Position numbers and translations under genes: made by a program | Shown: positions 50,300-59,170 of the stretch, piece by piece | Position numbering within the stretch: the first letter of the stretch is position 1 | Layout of the letters: each line of letters opens with the position of its first letter | The notes under the pieces: model-generated | What the model was told of the DNA's origin: nothing | The model's input: the letters and a program-made list of their open reading frames with translations, nothing else | Databases searched by the model: none | Origin: UBA6115 sp040776985 | GTDB taxonomy: Bacteria > Bacillota > Clostridia > Christensenellales > Aristaeellaceae | Length of the DNA stretch: 64,000 nt | Assembly: GCA_040776985.1 (NCBI GenBank) | Contig: JAXGZL010000002.1 | Span: forward strand, 186,001 to 250,000 | Direction: 5' to 3'

Positions 50300-50328
50300 T
50301 TGTCAAGTTTTCTGCCCCGTGTTATACT
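50300..50328 (+). promoter_or_regulatory. Predicted promoter of rpsB-tsf
   Basis: -35 TTGTCA (50300-50305), 17-base spacer, -10 TATACT (50323-50328), giving a leader of about 88 bases with GC-rich inverted segments (CCGCG, CGCGG) that may fold for S2 autoregulation. Confidence 0.6.
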
Positions 50329-50422
50329 GACGTGCACTACACACGCGGGGGGACTGTTCGCTTGTGCCAAAAGGCGTCCGGACAGGCTGAACCCCGCGGA
50401 GGAGAAACAAGGAGGTAGACCC

Positions 50423-51163
50423 ATGGCAGTAATCTCTATGAAGAGCTTACTCGAAGCCGGCGTGCACTTTGGCCATCAGACACGCCGCTGGAACCCCAAG
50501 ATGGCACCCTATATCTTCACTGAGCGCAACGGCATCTACATCATCGACCTGCAAAAAACCGTCCGCAAAATTGAAGAAGCCTACATGTTCGTCAGGAACC
50601 TGTCCATGGAGGGCAAGAGCCTGCTGTTTGTGGGCACCAAGAAGCAGGCGCAGGAGTCCATCGAGCAGGAAGCCAAGCGCTGCAACATGTTCTATGTGAA
50701 CAAGCGTTGGCTGGGCGGCATGCTGACCAACTACCGCACCATCAAAAGCCGTGTTGACCGCCTGAACGAGATTGACAGGATGCAGGAATCCGGCCAGCTG
50801 GATCTGCTGCCCAAAAAAGAAGTGGTCAACATCATGCGGGAGCGCAGCAAGCTGGACAACAACCTGGGCGGTATCCGCACCATGAAGGGCCTCCCCGGCG
50901 CAGTGTTTGTGGTGGACCCCCACAAGGAAGCCATCGCCATCGCGGAAGCGCGGGCGCTGAAAATCCCGGTGATCGCCATCGTTGACACCAACTGCGACCC
51001 GGATCTGGTGGACTATGTGATCCCCGGCAATGACGACGCCATCCGCGCGGTGAAGCTGATCTCCGGCAAAATGGCGGACGCGGTGCTGGAAGGCAAGCAG
51101 GGCGTGCAGGAAGACCAGGCAGAGGATGCCCAGGACGAGAACGAGGACATGGTTCAGGCTTAA
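50423..51163 (+). CDS. rpsB: 30S ribosomal protein S2
   Basis: 246 residues, MAVISMKSLLEAGVHFGHQT start and family blocks RWNPKMAPYIFTERNGIYII, FVGTKKQAQESI, RWLGGMLTNYRTI and VVDPHKEAIAIAEA. ATG 50423 follows AAGGAGGT. An acidic tail (EDQAEDAQDENEDM) is present. First gene of rpsB-tsf. Confidence 0.98.
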   Translation: MAVISMKSLLEAGVHFGHQTRRWNPKMAPYIFTERNGIYIIDLQKTVRKIEEAYMFVRNLSMEGKSLLFVGTKKQAQESIEQEAKRCNMFYVNKRWLGGMLTNYRTIKSRVDRLNEIDRMQESGQLDLLPKKEVVNIMRERSKLDNNLGGIRTMKGLPGAVFVVDPHKEAIAIAEARALKIPVIAIVDTNCDPDLVDYVIPGNDDAIRAVKLISGKMADAVLEGKQGVQEDQAEDAQDENEDMVQA

Positions 51164-51193
51164 GCCGGCTTTTGGAAATAAGGAGAATTGACA

Positions 51194-51847
51194 ATGGAAA
51201 TTACCGCTGCAATGGTGAAAGAGCTGCGGGAGCGCACGCAGGCAGGCATGATGGACTGCAAAAAGGCGCTGATGGAAACCAAGGGCGACATGGAAAAGGC
51301 CATTGAGTACCTGCGGGAAAAGGGCCTGGCTGCCAACGCCAAGAAGGCCGGCCGCATCGCCGCTGAAGGCCTGGTGGACAGCTATATCCACATGGGCGGC
51401 AAAATCGGCGTGCTGCTGGAGGTCAACTGCGAAACCGACTTCGTGGCCAAGACCGATTCCTTCAAGAACCTTTGCCACGACCTGGCGCTGCAGATTGCTG
51501 CCAGCAACCCGCTGTTCATCTCCAAGGAAGATGTGCCCCAGGACAACCTGGAAAAGGAGAAGGAGATTCTCCGCGCCCAGGCCCTCAACGAAGGCAAGCC
51601 CGAGAAGATCGTGGACCGGATGGTGGAAGGCCGCATCGAGAAGTACTACAAGGAAGTCTGCCTGCTGGAGCAGCCCTTCGTGAAGGATCCGGACATCACC
51701 GTCCAGGCCCTGGTCAACGAAACGGCCCTGGCCAGCGGGGAGAAGATCTCCGTGCGCCGCTTCACCCGCTATGAGCGGGGCGAAGGCATCGAGAAAAAGG
51801 TGAGCGACCTCGCCAGCGAAATCGAGGCCATGACCCAACAGGCCTGA
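51194..51847 (+). CDS. tsf: Elongation factor Ts
   Basis: 217 residues, the short form of the nucleotide-exchange factor for EF-Tu. UBA-like N-terminus MEITAAMVKELRERTQAGMM with DCKKAL, core ANAKKAGRIAAEGLV, VEVNCETDFVAK-like LLEVNCETDFVAKTDSF. ATG 51194 is preferred (AAGGAG upstream). It follows rpsB by 30 bases. Confidence 0.97.
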   Translation: MEITAAMVKELRERTQAGMMDCKKALMETKGDMEKAIEYLREKGLAANAKKAGRIAAEGLVDSYIHMGGKIGVLLEVNCETDFVAKTDSFKNLCHDLALQIAASNPLFISKEDVPQDNLEKEKEILRAQALNEGKPEKIVDRMVEGRIEKYYKEVCLLEQPFVKDPDITVQALVNETALASGEKISVRRFTRYERGEGIEKKVSDLASEIEAMTQQA

Positions 51848-51877
51848 GCGCCGCTTGGGCTTTGAGGACACACACAT

Positions 51878-51903
51878 AAAGGCGGCGCTTTGCGCCGCCT
51901 TTT
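51878..51903 (+). terminator. Terminator between tsf and pyrH
   Basis: AAAGGCGGCGC / GCGCCGCCTTT, 11-bp perfect stem, three-base loop, ending in T residues. It may only attenuate, as pyrH starts 21 bases later. Confidence 0.8.
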
Positions 51904-51923
51904 CCCATCAACAGGAGGGCATA

Positions 51924-52631
51924 ATGAGCTACCACCGCATCATGCTGAAGCTGTCCGGCGAGGCGCTGGGCGAGAACGGCTGGCTGTTTGACCATGGGAA
52001 GATCATGGAGGTGGCGAAGGTCATCAAACAGGTGGCTGACAGCGGCACCCAGGTGGGCATTGTGATTGGCGGCGGCAACCTGTGGCGGGGCCGCAGCGGC
52101 GCTGCAAGGGGCATGGACGCCGTCAGGGCAGACCACATGGGGATGCTGGGCACGGTGATGAACTGCATCGTGATGCAGGATGCTCTGATAAGGGCTGGCC
52201 AGCCGGCGGAGGTGTTCTCCGCCCTGCCGGTGCCTGGGGTGTGCCGGGGATACCGCCGGGATGAGGCGGATGAAGCGCTGAACCAAAAGGGCGTGGCCCT
52301 GTTTGGGGGCGGCCTGGGCAACCCCTTCTTCACCACCGACACCGCTGTGGTGCTGCGCGCGGTGGAGCTGTCCGCCGACCTTTTGCTGCTGGCGAAGAAC
52401 GTGGACGGCGTCTACACCGCCGACCCCAACAAGGACCCGGATGCAAAGCTGATCAAAGACATCAGCTATCAGGAGGCCATCGCAAAGGGCCTTCAGGTGA
52501 TGGACCTGGCCGCCTTCAAGCTTTGCGCGGACCAGGGCCTGCCCCAGGTGCGGGTGTTTGGCCTGGACAAGGCAGAGAACATCAAGCGGGTGCTGGAAGG
52601 CGATGACCTGGGCACCCTGCTGCACCCATAG
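51924..52631 (+). CDS. pyrH: UMP kinase
   Basis: 235 residues, amino-acid-kinase fold, phosphorylating UMP to UDP. Blocks: RIMLKLSGEALGENGWLFDH, GIVIGGGNLWRGRSGAARGM, RADHMGMLGTVMNCIVMQDA, GGGLGNPFFTTDTAVVLRA, KNVDGVYTADPNKDP. ATG 51924 follows AGGAGG. The usual next gene frr is not present downstream. Confidence 0.97.
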   Translation: MSYHRIMLKLSGEALGENGWLFDHGKIMEVAKVIKQVADSGTQVGIVIGGGNLWRGRSGAARGMDAVRADHMGMLGTVMNCIVMQDALIRAGQPAEVFSALPVPGVCRGYRRDEADEALNQKGVALFGGGLGNPFFTTDTAVVLRAVELSADLLLLAKNVDGVYTADPNKDPDAKLIKDISYQEAIAKGLQVMDLAAFKLCADQGLPQVRVFGLDKAENIKRVLEGDDLGTLLHP

Positions 52632-52643
52632 GATGTATCAGAA

Positions 52644-53168
52644 ATGAAGCGACTCAGACGGCTGGTCTGGTATATTGCCGGGCGGCTGGCCCTCATCACC
52701 TGTGTGCTGGGCCTGGCCACCATCGCCTTTTATTTTGCGATGAACGCTGCCAACATCTATGTCATTTTGAAGGACGGCATGGCCCAGCGGGCGATGACGG
52801 TGATGATGAAGGCGGACAAGGAAGACCTGAGCAAGTACTTCGCCGCCAACTACCTGGCCCGTGACCCGGTGCTGGCTGTGATTGACAACGGCACCAACCC
52901 CTATGACCGCTATCAGATCACCGGCATAGATCACCGGCTGAAAATGGAATGGATGTGGGCCTGGCCCTGGGAAGATACCGCCAGGGCCACCATCACCGAG
53001 GAAATCCCGGGGATTGACGGGCGCATCCTCTCCTCCTGGCGGGGCGTGACGCCCCAGGACCAGCTGAACCCGCCTGCCTGGCAAGCCGGGCGGTATGAGG
53101 TGGTGCTGGTGCGGGAAAGCGGTCAGTGGCACATCCGCAGCATGAACTATGTGGGTCAATATCCGTAA
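52644..53168 (+). CDS. Unknown membrane-anchored protein
   Basis: 174 residues, not recognised. A basic N-terminus with one membrane helix (LVWYIAGRLALITCVLGLAT, about 8-35) precedes an external domain with MEWMWAWPWEDTARATITEE and ends SGQWHIRSMNYVG, an NTF2-like finish. It starts 12 bases after pyrH and overlaps dusB by 20 bases, so it belongs to the same transcript. Confidence 0.72.
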   Translation: MKRLRRLVWYIAGRLALITCVLGLATIAFYFAMNAANIYVILKDGMAQRAMTVMMKADKEDLSKYFAANYLARDPVLAVIDNGTNPYDRYQITGIDHRLKMEWMWAWPWEDTARATITEEIPGIDGRILSSWRGVTPQDQLNPPAWQAGRYEVVLVRESGQWHIRSMNYVGQYP

Positions 53169-54150
53169 TTTGAAAAAACAAGCACAACCCATCTTAATAT
53201 TGGCGCCCCTGGCGGGGATCAGCGACTGGCCCTTCCGTTTGCTGTGCAGACAGCGGGGGGCGGATGTGCTGGTGACCGAGATGATCAGCGCCATGGGCCT
53301 GCTGCAGGCCCCCCGGGACAGCCGGGCTTATCAGCAGCTGCTGGCCTTTCATCCTGAGGAGGACTGCCTGATCGCCCAGGTCTTTGGCAAGGATGCTGCC
53401 ATGATGGGGCAGGCCACAGCCATCCTCTCCGCCATGCCCCAGTACAGCGGCATTGACATCAACTTTGGCTGCCCTGCGCCCAAGGTGACAGGCTCGGGCA
53501 GCGGCAGCGCCCTGATGAAGGATCTGAAGAAAAGCGCTGGGATCGTGAAGGCTGTGCGCCAGAACACCGATAAACCCCTGTCCGCCAAGATGCGCATCGG
53601 CTGGGACCGGCACAGCGTCAACGCGGTGGACTTTGCCCGGATGTGTGAGGATCAGGGGGTGGACAGCCTCTGTGTCCATGGCAGGACGAGGGAGCAGCAG
53701 TATGCCGGCAAGGCGGACTGGGACACCATCGCCCGGGTGAAGCAGGCGGTGAATATCCCGGTGATCGCCAACGGGGATGTGTTTACGCCTGAAGACGCCC
53801 TGCACATCCTGGGGCACACCTGGGCGGACGGCATCGCCATTGGCCGGGGCGCCCTGGGCAATCCCTGGCTGTTTGGCCAGATCAAAAAGGCGATGGCGGG
53901 GGAGGGGTATCAGCCGCCAGCCCCGGAGGAGATTCTGGCCACGGCCCTCACCCACCTGAGCCACCTGATCGCCTTCAAGGGGGAACGCTGGGCGCTGATT
54001 GAAATGCGCAAGCATTTTGCCTGGTATTTAAAGGGCAGCAAGGGGGCGGCGGCCACCCGGAGCAAAATCAACCGCACAGAGAACCTGGAAGAGCTGAAAG
54101 CCATCCTGAAACAGCATTTTGAGGGCATCCGGGAGGAGCGCCTTTGTTGA
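53149..54150 (+). CDS. dusB: tRNA-dihydrouridine synthase
   Basis: 333 residues, FMN-dependent TIM-barrel enzyme reducing uridine in the tRNA D-loop. LAPLAGISDWPFRLLCRQRG, DINFGCPAPKVTGSGSGSAL (with the catalytic Cys in FGCPAP), LSAKMRIGW, VHGRTREQQYAGKADW, ANGDVFTPEDA and GIAIGRGALGNPWLF. The DusB-like subgroup is likely. No good ribosome site is seen before ATG 53149; translation is probably coupled to the preceding gene. Confidence 0.94.
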   Translation: MWVNIRNLKKQAQPILILAPLAGISDWPFRLLCRQRGADVLVTEMISAMGLLQAPRDSRAYQQLLAFHPEEDCLIAQVFGKDAAMMGQATAILSAMPQYSGIDINFGCPAPKVTGSGSGSALMKDLKKSAGIVKAVRQNTDKPLSAKMRIGWDRHSVNAVDFARMCEDQGVDSLCVHGRTREQQYAGKADWDTIARVKQAVNIPVIANGDVFTPEDALHILGHTWADGIAIGRGALGNPWLFGQIKKAMAGEGYQPPAPEEILATALTHLSHLIAFKGERWALIEMRKHFAWYLKGSKGAAATRSKINRTENLEELKAILKQHFEGIREERLC

Positions 54151-54213
54151 CAAGGCTGGCCCTGTCTTTTACAATCACAAAGTAAAAAAGCCCAATCTCA
54201 AGACGGAGGAAAC

Positions 54214-54771
54214 ATGGATTACACAATTGAAGTCGCGGGCCTCACCCGCCACCTGCCGCTGTGCCCGGTGCATGATCAGCTGACCATCGCGGCCTTTGTC
54301 ATCTTTGGCGATGTGGAGTTGACCATCGCCTGCGCCAGGGACCTGCTGAAAATTGCGCCGGAACACGATGTGCTGATCACGGCGGAGTCAAAGGGCATCC
54401 CCCTGGTGTATGAGATGGCCCGGCAGAACCGGGAGAACCGTTACCTCATCGCCCGGAAAGCCCATAAGCTTTATATGCGCAACGCTTTTTCCACGGAGGT
54501 CACCTCCATCACCACTGCCAACCGCCAGATGCTGTTCATTGACCAGAACGACGCGGACTATATGCGGGGCAAAAAGGTGCTGATCGTGGACGATGTGATC
54601 TCCACCGGCGAATCCCTCAAGGCGGTGGAAAAGCTGGTGACAGAGGCCGGCGGCATCGTGGTGGGCAAGATGGCCATCCTGGCCGAAGGCCCAGCCAAGC
54701 ACCGGGACGACATCCTGTACCTGGAAACGCTGCCGCTGTTTAACGCCGATGGCACGGAAAAGGAAGACTGA
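54214..54771 (+). CDS. Purine phosphoribosyltransferase-like protein (adenine PRTase type)
   Basis: 185 residues with a type I PRTase fold. The PRPP loop is VLIVDDVISTGESLKAVEKL, and the N-terminal part has VLITAESKGIPLVYEMARQN and RKAHKLYM. This resembles adenine or xanthine phosphoribosyltransferases that salvage bases to nucleotides. The location before guaA supports purine salvage. Substrate choice is not certain. Confidence 0.85.
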   Translation: MDYTIEVAGLTRHLPLCPVHDQLTIAAFVIFGDVELTIACARDLLKIAPEHDVLITAESKGIPLVYEMARQNRENRYLIARKAHKLYMRNAFSTEVTSITTANRQMLFIDQNDADYMRGKKVLIVDDVISTGESLKAVEKLVTEAGGIVVGKMAILAEGPAKHRDDILYLETLPLFNADGTEKED

Positions 54772-54774
54772 GGG

Positions 54775-55311
54775 ATGCAGGATATCCTGATTGTGGTGGA
54801 CATGCAGAATGACTTCATCACTGGCTCCCTCGGGACGCCGGAGGCAAGGGCCATCCTGCCCCGGGTGGTGGAAAAGGTCAAAGCCCATCAGGGCCCGGTG
54901 ATCTTTACCCGGGACAGCCATGGGCCAGACTATCTGGCCAGCCAGGAAGGGCGGCTGCTGTCGGTTACCCACTGCCAGGTGGGAAGCCCGGGTTGGCAGA
55001 TCGCAGCGGATTTGGAAGCGCTGCGGCAAACGCCAGCCATTGATAAGCCCACCTTTGGCTCCTGGGAGCTGGGGGAAAGGCTCCGGCAGATGGACCGGGA
55101 AGAAAAGGTGCGCTCAGTCACCCTGGTGGGCCTGTGCACCGACATCTGTGTGATCTCAAACGCCCTGATCGCAAAGGCGGCCCTGCCCGAGGCAGCGCTG
55201 CATGTGGATGCGGCCTGCTGCGCCGGGGCCACTCCGGAGGGGCACCACACCGCCCTGCAGGCGCTTAAGGCTTGCCAGGTTTTTGTTGATAATCAGATAC
55301 TGAATAGTTGA
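54775..55311 (+). CDS. Isochorismatase-family cysteine hydrolase (nicotinamidase-like)
   Basis: 178 residues. The catalytic triad is visible: Asp in ILIVVDMQNDFITGS, Lys in AIDKPTFGSW, Cys in LVGLCTDICVISNA. The cis-peptide region is LCTDICV. The metal-binding His of PncA is partly kept (TRDSHGPDY). Nicotinamidase is one possibility and pyrazinamidase-like or other amide hydrolysis another. It starts three bases after the phosphoribosyltransferase stop. Confidence 0.87.
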   Translation: MQDILIVVDMQNDFITGSLGTPEARAILPRVVEKVKAHQGPVIFTRDSHGPDYLASQEGRLLSVTHCQVGSPGWQIAADLEALRQTPAIDKPTFGSWELGERLRQMDREEKVRSVTLVGLCTDICVISNALIAKAALPEAALHVDAACCAGATPEGHHTALQALKACQVFVDNQILNS

Positions 55312-55340
55312 TGCGTTCTGTGCGCAGAGAGGAAGCGTTC

Positions 55341-56876
55341 ATGGACAAAGCCATCCTGATCCTGGATTTTGGCAGCCAGTACACCCAGCTGATCGCCCGC
55401 AGGGTGCGTCAGGCCCAGGTGTTTTCCCAGGTGCTGCCCTATGATGCGGACATGGCCCGCATCAGGGAGATGAGCCCTTCCGGCATCATCCTGTCCGGTG
55501 GCCCCGCCTCCCTGGATGAGGCGGACGCCCCCCGCTGCGACCCGGCGGTGTTCAGCCTGGGTGTGCCGGTGCTGGGCATCTGCTATGGGATGCAGCTGAT
55601 GGCCAGCCACTTTGGCGGCCAGGTGGAAAAGGCGGAGAAAAAGGAATATGGCCTGCGCCAGGTGAAGCTGGATACGGATTCCGAGCTGTTTAAGGGGCTG
55701 GATCCTGTGTGCGACTGCTGGAACAGCCATGGCCTGCAGGTGAAAAGCCTGCCGGCGGGCTTCAAAGCCATTGCCGCCACCGACAGCTGCCCCATCGCGG
55801 GGATGGAGAACGCGGAAAAGCGCCTTTTTGCTGTGCAGTTTCATCCGGAAGTGAGCCATTCCCAGCAGGGCATGGCCATCATCACCCGTTTTGTGCGGGA
55901 GATCTGCGGCTGCCCCGGCAGCTGGAAGATGGAAAACTACGCCACCCAGGCAGTGGAGGAGATCAGGCAGACTGTGGGGGATGGCCGGGTGCTGCTGGGG
56001 CTGTCCGGTGGGGTGGACTCCGCCGTGGTGGCGGCGCTGATCCACAAGGCGATTGGCAGCCGGCTGCACTGCGTGTTTGTGGACCACGGCTTTATGCGCA
56101 AAGGGGAGCTGGAGATGGTGCGGGAGGTGTTCACCCGGCACTTCCCGGTGAGCCTTCAGGCATTGGACGGCTCCCAGCGCTTTTACGCCAAGCTGAAAGG
56201 CGTCAGCGATCCTGAAACCAAGCGCAAGATCATCGGCCATGAGTTTGTGGAGGTGTTCAAGGAAGAGGCCCTGAAGCTGGGCAAATTGGACCATTTCGCC
56301 CAGGGCACCATCTATCCGGATGTGATCGAATCCGGCGCCGCCCCCGGCAGCGTGGTGATCAAATCCCACCACAATGTGGGCGGCCTGCCCCAGGAGCTGG
56401 GCTTCACCAGCCTGATTGAGCCGCTGCGCAGCCTCTTCAAGGATGAAGTGCGCAGCCTCGGCCAGGTGCTGGGCCTGCCGGCCGAAATGGTGAACCGCCA
56501 GCCCTTCCCGGGCCCCGGCCTTGCCATCCGCACCCTGGGGGAACTGACCCCGGAGAAGGTGGCCATCACCCGGGAGAGCGACGCCATCCTCAGGGAGGAG
56601 TTTGACAAGTCCGGCTTTGCTTCAAGCGCCAGCCAGTTCTTCACCGTCAACACCAACATCCGCTCCGTGGGCGTCATGGGGGACGGCCGCAGTTATGACA
56701 CCGCCGTCGCCATCCGTGCCGTCCTCACCGATGACTTCATGACGGCCGACTGGGCCCGCATCCCCTACGACCTCCTGGCCCACATCTCCCGCCGCATCAC
56801 CAACGAAGTCCCCGGGGTGAACCGGGTGCTGATGGACGTTACCAGCAAACCGCCGGGGAGTATTGAGTGGGAGTAA
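55341..56876 (+). CDS. guaA: GMP synthase (glutamine-hydrolysing)
   Basis: 511 residues. The class I glutaminase domain (VLGICYGMQLMASHFGG with the catalytic Cys; QFHPEVSHS with His and Glu) is followed by the ATP-pyrophosphatase loop LGLSGGVDSAVVAALIHKAI, and the C-terminal dimer domain ends SKPPGSIEWE. It makes GMP from XMP. ATG 55341 is preferred. The 3' end of guaA is a known attachment site for integrative elements, and mobile DNA follows. Confidence 0.97.
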   Translation: MDKAILILDFGSQYTQLIARRVRQAQVFSQVLPYDADMARIREMSPSGIILSGGPASLDEADAPRCDPAVFSLGVPVLGICYGMQLMASHFGGQVEKAEKKEYGLRQVKLDTDSELFKGLDPVCDCWNSHGLQVKSLPAGFKAIAATDSCPIAGMENAEKRLFAVQFHPEVSHSQQGMAIITRFVREICGCPGSWKMENYATQAVEEIRQTVGDGRVLLGLSGGVDSAVVAALIHKAIGSRLHCVFVDHGFMRKGELEMVREVFTRHFPVSLQALDGSQRFYAKLKGVSDPETKRKIIGHEFVEVFKEEALKLGKLDHFAQGTIYPDVIESGAAPGSVVIKSHHNVGGLPQELGFTSLIEPLRSLFKDEVRSLGQVLGLPAEMVNRQPFPGPGLAIRTLGELTPEKVAITRESDAILREEFDKSGFASSASQFFTVNTNIRSVGVMGDGRSYDTAVAIRAVLTDDFMTADWARIPYDLLAHISRRITNEVPGVNRVLMDVTSKPPGSIEWE

Positions 56877-57190
56877 GCAACAAAGCCCCGAAAACACAGT
56901 GTAAACAAGGGCTTACGAGGTTCCAAGTCACCTTTTGATAACAGTTTGATAACAGGGCACTAAGAGGTACCCTCCTGGCGAGAATAGTCAGCCCCAATTG
57001 CCTCTAAAGTGCCACATTCCAAAAACGGCTTTGCTGATCGGATTGTCAGCAAGGCCGTTTTGTTATGGAGGTGATACTAGACTATTCTTCTGTGATGGCG
57101 TCGCTTAGCTCCTGAGAAGGAACATTTGCCCACCGCTGAGTGGCATCAAATTGTGGATATCTGTAGCGCCACTGGTCGTATTCTTCCTTA
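56877..57190. other. A+T-richer intergenic stretch with integrase-arm-like repeats behind guaA
   Basis: No complete gene is seen. Two tandem TTTGATAACAG copies (56934-56944, 56945-56955) and a hairpin-rich segment follow the guaA stop. Base composition drops at the stop codon. This looks like the remains of the attachment end of an integrative element. Confidence 0.55.
57022..57061. terminator. Hairpin terminator in the guaA-proximal mobile remnant
   Basis: AAAACGGC-TTGCTGA / TCAGCAA-GCCGTTTT with one bulge each side and flanking A- and T-runs. Confidence 0.75.
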
Positions 57191-57226
57191 CTAATCTCTC
57201 CAGCAGAAAGCTTTGCAATGGCTGGT
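57082..57226 (-). pseudogene. Out-of-frame 3' remnant behind the MobV gene
   Basis: One base out of frame with the relaxase, an open stretch reads KLSAGEISKEEYDQWRYRYP, then QFDATQRWANVPSQELSDAI, to a TAG at 57082. It looks like a real protein end, either of this relaxase after a frameshift or of another gene joined by deletion. I do not recognise the family. Confidence 0.5.
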
Positions 57227-58072
57227 GTTTTCAGCTAAGAACTTCTCCTTTCCCTTGATTGCCTTCAACCTCTTTTGGGCTTTGATCAGTTTTTCGGTGC
57301 TTTCTTCATGCTTTGACTGCTGAACATTTGTCTTTTCAGCAATCGTCCGGAGCTCTGTTTCCTTCTGTGAGATTTCCTCCTGCAGTGCGGTAACCTCTTG
57401 AGTTCGCAACTCCTTCTTATAGTTGATTACACTCAAATGCTCATCGTGGGTACCCAACTGCTCCCACTCAATGCCTTGGCGCTCCATCTCCAAGGATAGC
57501 TGCTCTTTTTCTGATCGCACCCACTGGCTCCATTCGGTTTCTCCTCTTGTACCTCCTGTAAAGCCTTGGGCAGCAAGCGCTTTTTTTAATGAAACACGGG
57601 TATCAAGCCCACGTTTGCTTCCTGTCGTATATGGCACGAAATCAATGTGTAAGTGCGGCGTGGCCTCATCCATGTGCAGGTGAGCTGAAAACACATGCAA
57701 ATTGGGATTCCGTTTAGCAAACCCCTTCATATACATGTCCAGCACGCTTGCTGCAACCTGGCCATCTTCCGAAACTGCACCCATGTTGTCTTTGTTGCCT
57801 ATCTGTAGGATAACCTCATGGAAGAGCTTTTCCTGCTTCCCTTTCCGGATTTTCTCATAGTAGTCATCAATCCGACGGTCAGAACGCTTCTGCTTTTGGT
57901 TGTACCGCTGTAGCGCATCATCAAATAACTCGTGGTACACTGTCTTTATTTGCTTTTCACAATAGGTGATGTTCTGTGAGCTTCGTGCACCATCGATGTT
58001 CGCAGCTTTGAATTTGCGGCTATTATGGCTTACCGAGCCTTTACCAAGCATGACGCTTATCGTTCGCTTCAT
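57191..58072 (-). CDS. MobV/Pre-type relaxase, C-terminally truncated
   Basis: 293 residues. It has the MobV N-terminal domain: HNSRKFKAANIDGARSSQN and the three-histidine motif HLHMDEATPHLHIDFVPYTT. A charged coiled coil (EEISQKETELRTIAEK) follows. It ends abruptly in CKAFCWRD, where a normal MobV protein would continue; an out-of-frame continuation is visible downstream. The start is ATG 58072 with GAGGAGA. It nicks a transfer origin in mobilisable plasmids and elements. This copy is probably decayed at the end, although the catalytic domain is intact. Confidence 0.88.
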   Translation of the reverse strand: MKRTISVMLGKGSVSHNSRKFKAANIDGARSSQNITYCEKQIKTVYHELFDDALQRYNQKQKRSDRRIDDYYEKIRKGKQEKLFHEVILQIGNKDNMGAVSEDGQVAASVLDMYMKGFAKRNPNLHVFSAHLHMDEATPHLHIDFVPYTTGSKRGLDTRVSLKKALAAQGFTGGTRGETEWSQWVRSEKEQLSLEMERQGIEWEQLGTHDEHLSVINYKKELRTQEVTALQEEISQKETELRTIAEKTNVQQSKHEESTEKLIKAQKRLKAIKGKEKFLAENTSHCKAFCWRD

Positions 58073-58302
58073 TTCTCCTCCTTCGCCCAACCTGGCGGCG
58101 GCCAAGCTTTTGTTACTTTTTGCAAAAGTAACGCAAAAGCACTTTTGACACGGCCAGCCTTCGGCTTGCTCGCATCAAAAGCGCCTTTGCGCCCTACGGG
58201 GTGGTCTGGGGCTTTGCCCCGCTGACTGTGGTCAGCTCCCCAGTGCTCATCGCCCTTTGAAAAGGGCGGCCGCACCGCTACCCTAAACTTCCCTCGAATG
58301 CA

Positions 58303-58335
58303 GTGTGAGGGGAAAATATGTCTTTCCCCTCACAC
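58303..58335. repeat. 13-bp perfect inverted repeat upstream of mobV
   Basis: GTGTGAGGGGAAA (58303-58315) and TTTCCCCTCACAC (58323-58335) with a seven-base loop. Candidate transfer-origin hairpin. Confidence 0.8.
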
Positions 58336-58345
58336 ATGTGCATCC

Positions 58346-58408
58346 GTGACGATTGTGACGATATTTTTGACCTGGGACCATTATGATTAATATCGTCACG
58401 ACCGTCAT
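58346..58408. repeat. GTGACGAT repeat cluster
   Basis: GTGACGAT at 58346-58353 and 58355-58362, mirrored by ATCGTCAC at 58392-58399 and CCGTCAT at 58402-58408. GTGACGATATT / AATATCGTCAC (58355-58365 and 58389-58399) is an 11-bp perfect inverted repeat. Confidence 0.75.
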
Positions 58409-58492
58409 AATCGACGCGGCATTAGCTTATCTCCTCCTTTGGTGTTTCCAGAGTAAGCCTCACCAGGCGCCCTTCATGCGTTCGGATGGATT

Positions 58493-59170
58493 TCAATTGA
58501 ATGGGTCAATGCCTTTCAACGAGCCCGAAAGATTCGTGCCCTCTTTGCCTTGACCGCGTTTTCGTTGCCTCTCCTTGAAGTGTTGGTTAACCGCTTTAAG
58601 AAAAGAGACGTCGCTCACATATTGTTTTCGAAGCTCGGCAACCTTTTCACGTTGATGTTTGGACAGCAGGGAGGTATAGCCTGCCATAGGAAGATGTAAG
58701 GCAGCCTGCTGCAAGGCCTGGGTCACAGAGTTGATGATCGTCAGAGGAGAAGAGTGACGTGAATGGGGGGAATGTGCAGAACCGACGAGAATGCGCTGTT
58801 GAAAGGCTATCAAGTCATGGAGAACATCGAACTCCTGAATCATGTTCTTGTTCATGAATTCGAGGATTACCGTTGCATCCATCACAGCATGAGGGACGAC
58901 CAAGCGAAGAAACCGCTCCAGATCGTATTCATCTTTCATGGCATAGAACAGCTTCCAAAACGGCTGCTCATCATCAGGAGCGCCAAAGTTGAATACCTTT
59001 TGGAAGTTCTCCTCAAATTTGTCTTTGAAGGGGTAGATCCTTGAAGCTTCAATCATCTGTTTGCGCATTTGCAGCAGTTGAAGGTCGGTCACCATGTTGG
59101 GATCGGAGTTCGGGTACAGACCTGCATACATTTTTGCAATTGTCTGGCGATGAGGGAAAACAAATGGCAT
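58493..59170 (-). CDS. Unknown protein of the guaA-linked mobile remnant
   Basis: 225 residues, not recognised. It is mostly helical, without signal or membrane segments. Segments include KDKFEENFQKVFNFGAPDDE and AVMDATVILEFMNKNMIQEF; the tail is basic (KERQRKRGQGKEG). The ribosome site is AAAGGAGG. It lies upstream of the relaxase and the repeat cluster, so an accessory plasmid function is possible. Confidence 0.65.
   Translation of the reverse strand: MPFVFPHRQTIAKMYAGLYPNSDPNMVTDLQLLQMRKQMIEASRIYPFKDKFEENFQKVFNFGAPDDEQPFWKLFYAMKDEYDLERFLRLVVPHAVMDATVILEFMNKNMIQEFDVLHDLIAFQQRILVGSAHSPHSRHSSPLTIINSVTQALQQAALHLPMAGYTSLLSKHQREKVAELRKQYVSDVSFLKAVNQHFKERQRKRGQGKEGTNLSGSLKGIDPFN

Larger units (their letters stand above)
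58073..58492. other. Non-coding region upstream of the relaxase
   Basis: No gene seen. It holds a 13-bp perfect hairpin, GTGACGAT repeats and a longer inverted repeat, consistent with a transfer origin, replication iterons or an operator. Confidence 0.6.
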
